Source: AC-43 sp963728855 (GTDB lineage: Bacteria; Actinomycetota; Actinomycetes; Mycobacteriales; Micromonosporaceae). From it: a stretch of 64,000 bases of DNA. Positions 62,570 through 64,000 of the stretch are shown here, in pieces. Below the pieces are notes generated by a model that saw only the letters and a program-made list of their open reading frames with translations, had not been told where the DNA came from and did not search any database. The stretch is from contig CAVSLN010000012.1 in the NCBI GenBank assembly GCA_963728855.1, forward strand, positions 124,001 through 188,000, read 5' to 3'. The translations under genes were made by a program, and so were the position numbers. Position 1 is the stretch's first letter. Every line of letters begins with the position of its first letter.

Positions 62570-63691
62570 ATGGGGCCGCTACAGGGGCTACGGGTCGTTG
62601 AGCTGGCCGGGATCGGGCCGGCGCCGTTCGCGGGGATGGTGCTGGCCGATCTCGGCGCCGAGGTGGTCCGGGTGGACCGCGTCGGCGGCGACCGGCCCCT
62701 TGCGCCGCACCGGATCCTGGACCGGGGGCGCCGCTCGGTCGCCCTTGACCTCAAGTCCGCGCGGGCGGTCGACGTGGTGCTGCGCCTGGCCGCCGGCGCC
62801 GACGTGCTCATCGAGGGGTACCGGCCGGGTGTCGCCGAGCGGCTCGGCATCGGTCCGGCCGAGTGCCTGGCCCGCAACCCGGCGCTGGTGTACGCGCGGA
62901 TGACCGGCTGGGGGCAGGACGGCCCGCTGGCCGCCGCGCCCGGGCACGACATCAACTACCTCGCGGTGTCCGGCGCGCTGGACGCGATCGGGCGGGCCGG
63001 CGGGCCGCCCGTACCGCCGGTGAACCTGCTCGGCGACTTCGCGGGCGGAGGGCTACCGCTGGTCGCCGGGATCCTGGCCGCCCTGTTCGAGCGGCAGCGC
63101 TCCGGCCTCGGGCAGGTCATCGACGCGGCCATCGTCGACGGGGTGGCCGGACTGCTCGGGATGCTGCTCGGCATGGCGGCGGCCGGGCAGTGGCGCCCCG
63201 AGCGGGGTACCAACCTGCTCGACTCCGGCGCTCCGTTCTATGACGTGTACGCGTGCGCGGACGGCCGGTACGTCGCGGTCGGCGCGCTGGAGGAGCGGTT
63301 CTACGCGGCTCTGCTGTCCGGCCTCGGGCTCGACCCGGACTCGGTACCCGACCGGGGTGACCCGGTGTCGTGGCCGCTGCTGCGGGCCAGGCTGGCGGAG
63401 CGGTTCGCGACCCGTACGCGGGACGAGTGGGCGGTCACGTTCGCCGGTACGGACGCCTGCGTCAGCCCGGTCCTCTCGGTCACCGAGGCGGCGGCGCGGC
63501 CGGGACAGCGCTCGTACGTGGTCCGGGACGGGCTGCTCCAGCCGGCTCCCGCGCCCCGGTTCTCCCGTACCGCGCCGGAGCTGCCCGAGCCGGCACCCGA
63601 GCCCGGTCGGCACACCCGGGACATCCTCGCCGGGTACGGGCTGACCGCCGCCGAGATCGACGCGCTGCTCGCCTCCGGCGCGGCCCGCTGA
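62570..63691 (+). CDS. CaiB/BaiF-type CoA transferase (alpha-methylacyl-CoA racemase-like)
   Basis: 373 residues from ATG 62570, which has its own GGGAGGAGA 7 bases upstream even though the frame is open from 62078. The N-terminus LQGLRVVELAGIGPAPFAGMVLADLGAEVVRVDR is the class III CoA-transferase start. DLKSARAVDVVLRLAAGADVLIEGYRPGVAERLGIGPAECLARNPALVYARMTGWGQDGP and GHDINYLAVSGALDAIG contain the conserved Asp region. These features fit AMACR-type racemases, which epimerise 2-methylacyl-CoA. No degradation genes flank it. Confidence 0.93.
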   Translation: MGPLQGLRVVELAGIGPAPFAGMVLADLGAEVVRVDRVGGDRPLAPHRILDRGRRSVALDLKSARAVDVVLRLAAGADVLIEGYRPGVAERLGIGPAECLARNPALVYARMTGWGQDGPLAAAPGHDINYLAVSGALDAIGRAGGPPVPPVNLLGDFAGGGLPLVAGILAALFERQRSGLGQVIDAAIVDGVAGLLGMLLGMAAAGQWRPERGTNLLDSGAPFYDVYACADGRYVAVGALEERFYAALLSGLGLDPDSVPDRGDPVSWPLLRARLAERFATRTRDEWAVTFAGTDACVSPVLSVTEAAARPGQRSYVVRDGLLQPAPAPRFSRTAPELPEPAPEPGRHTRDILAGYGLTAAEIDALLASGAAR

Positions 63692-63823
63692 GGCACGCGG
63701 TTCCGCGCTGGTCAATCGACTCGTCGCCCGATCTGGGCTCTGCCAAGTAAAGCTAGGATGTCCGGAACGCGACGGGACGGCTAACAGGCGGTTGCTGTCG
63801 CGGCGGGAGGAGGGAGGGTGACC

Positions 63824-63874
63824 ATGGCGAAGAAGTCCAAGAAGGACAAGAAGAAGAACAAGAAGAAGAAGTGA
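63824..63874 (+). CDS. 16-residue lysine-rich micro-ORF
   Basis: ATG 63824 to TGA 63874 encodes MAKKSKKDKKKNKKKK. It is preceded by GGGAGGAGGGAGGG, a very strong ribosome binding region (GTG 63818 would add two residues), and followed 6 bases later by a stable hairpin. The AAG-only lysine stretch is strikingly AT-richer than all neighbours. A possible -10 (TAGGAT) lies near 63755. The complete transcription unit around such a tiny frame argues that it is expressed. Its role is unknown; a nucleic-acid-binding peptide is conceivable. Confidence 0.65.
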   Translation: MAKKSKKDKKKNKKKK

Positions 63875-63880
63875 CCTGAG

Positions 63881-63914
63881 GCCGCCCCGTCCGGTACCCG
63901 CCGGACCGGGCGGC
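63881..63914. terminator. hairpin terminator behind the micro-ORF
   Basis: GCCGCCC (63881-63887) pairs with GGGCGGC (63908-63914) and TCCGG (63890-63894) with CCGGA (63901-63905), separated by a small internal loop, with a 6-base terminal loop. Confidence 0.8.
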
Positions 63915-64000
63915 TACCCGGCCGGCGGGTGACCCGCCCGACGTGCCGCGGTAAGGGGAAAACCGGTTTCCGGCCGGTACCGCGGCTGTCAGGATGGGTA

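Overview
The window is very GC-rich DNA (coding GC well above 70% by eye, third positions almost all G or C, frequent GTG starts) from an actinomycete. The gene families (SigD/RsdA pair, ECF42 with DGPF protein, class F sortase with DUF4397 partner, DUF4331-TPR-NicO cluster, MoxR/VWA/SWIM operon) and the GTAC-rich codon style suggest Micromonosporaceae. This is inference; no rRNA or conventional tRNA gene is present to fix it. The layout looks chromosomal, with no phage, plasmid or complete insertion sequence.

Left part (1-24 kb): an AlkB-like oxygenase end, a YCII/ECF42 sigma pair, a decayed MFS exporter, sigD-rsdA, a large LuxR-family ATPase regulator, a PAS-GGDEF protein, an SMR pump, an ECF sigma with its anti-sigma-like partner, regulators and acetyltransferases, a truncated M1 peptidase fused tail-to-tail to a damaged phosphotransferase, a Ser/Thr kinase, a sortase/DUF4397 pair, and an MMPL exporter with its own ArsR-type repressor and a clear palindromic operator.

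Middle part (24-48 kb): dienelactone hydrolase, a radical SAM protein overlapping endonuclease V, a PL7 lyase, a metallophosphoesterase, tex, a TrkA-type channel, SPFH, a DUF4331-TPR-NicO operon, an interrupted response regulator, and a Fic protein. The most unusual locus is at 43.1-44.2 kb. There a 243-residue protein of unknown function precedes two tandem RNA elements whose parts run T-arm, acceptor 3' strand, short loop, acceptor 5' strand, D-arm: permuted tRNA mimics resembling YrlA-type Y RNAs. A zinc-ribbon membrane protein and a secreted discoidin/Fn3/sugar dehydrogenase follow.

Right part (48-64 kb): arfB, a decayed secreted ricin-domain protein, a five-gene SWIM/DUF5691/MoxR/DUF5682/VWA operon related to E. 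coli yehLMPQ, DUF2071, a two-component system, membrane proteins, a CaiB-type CoA transferase and a 16-residue lysine-rich micro-ORF.

Three features run through the whole window. Two families of short dispersed repeats, both with a 42-bp tandem period, sit inside or at the edges of genes. A palindrome GTCCA-N3-TGGAC recurs about 14 times. Seven genes carry single-base or two-base frameshifts, mostly in G/C runs or tandem repeats; these may be real decay or uncorrected sequencing errors.
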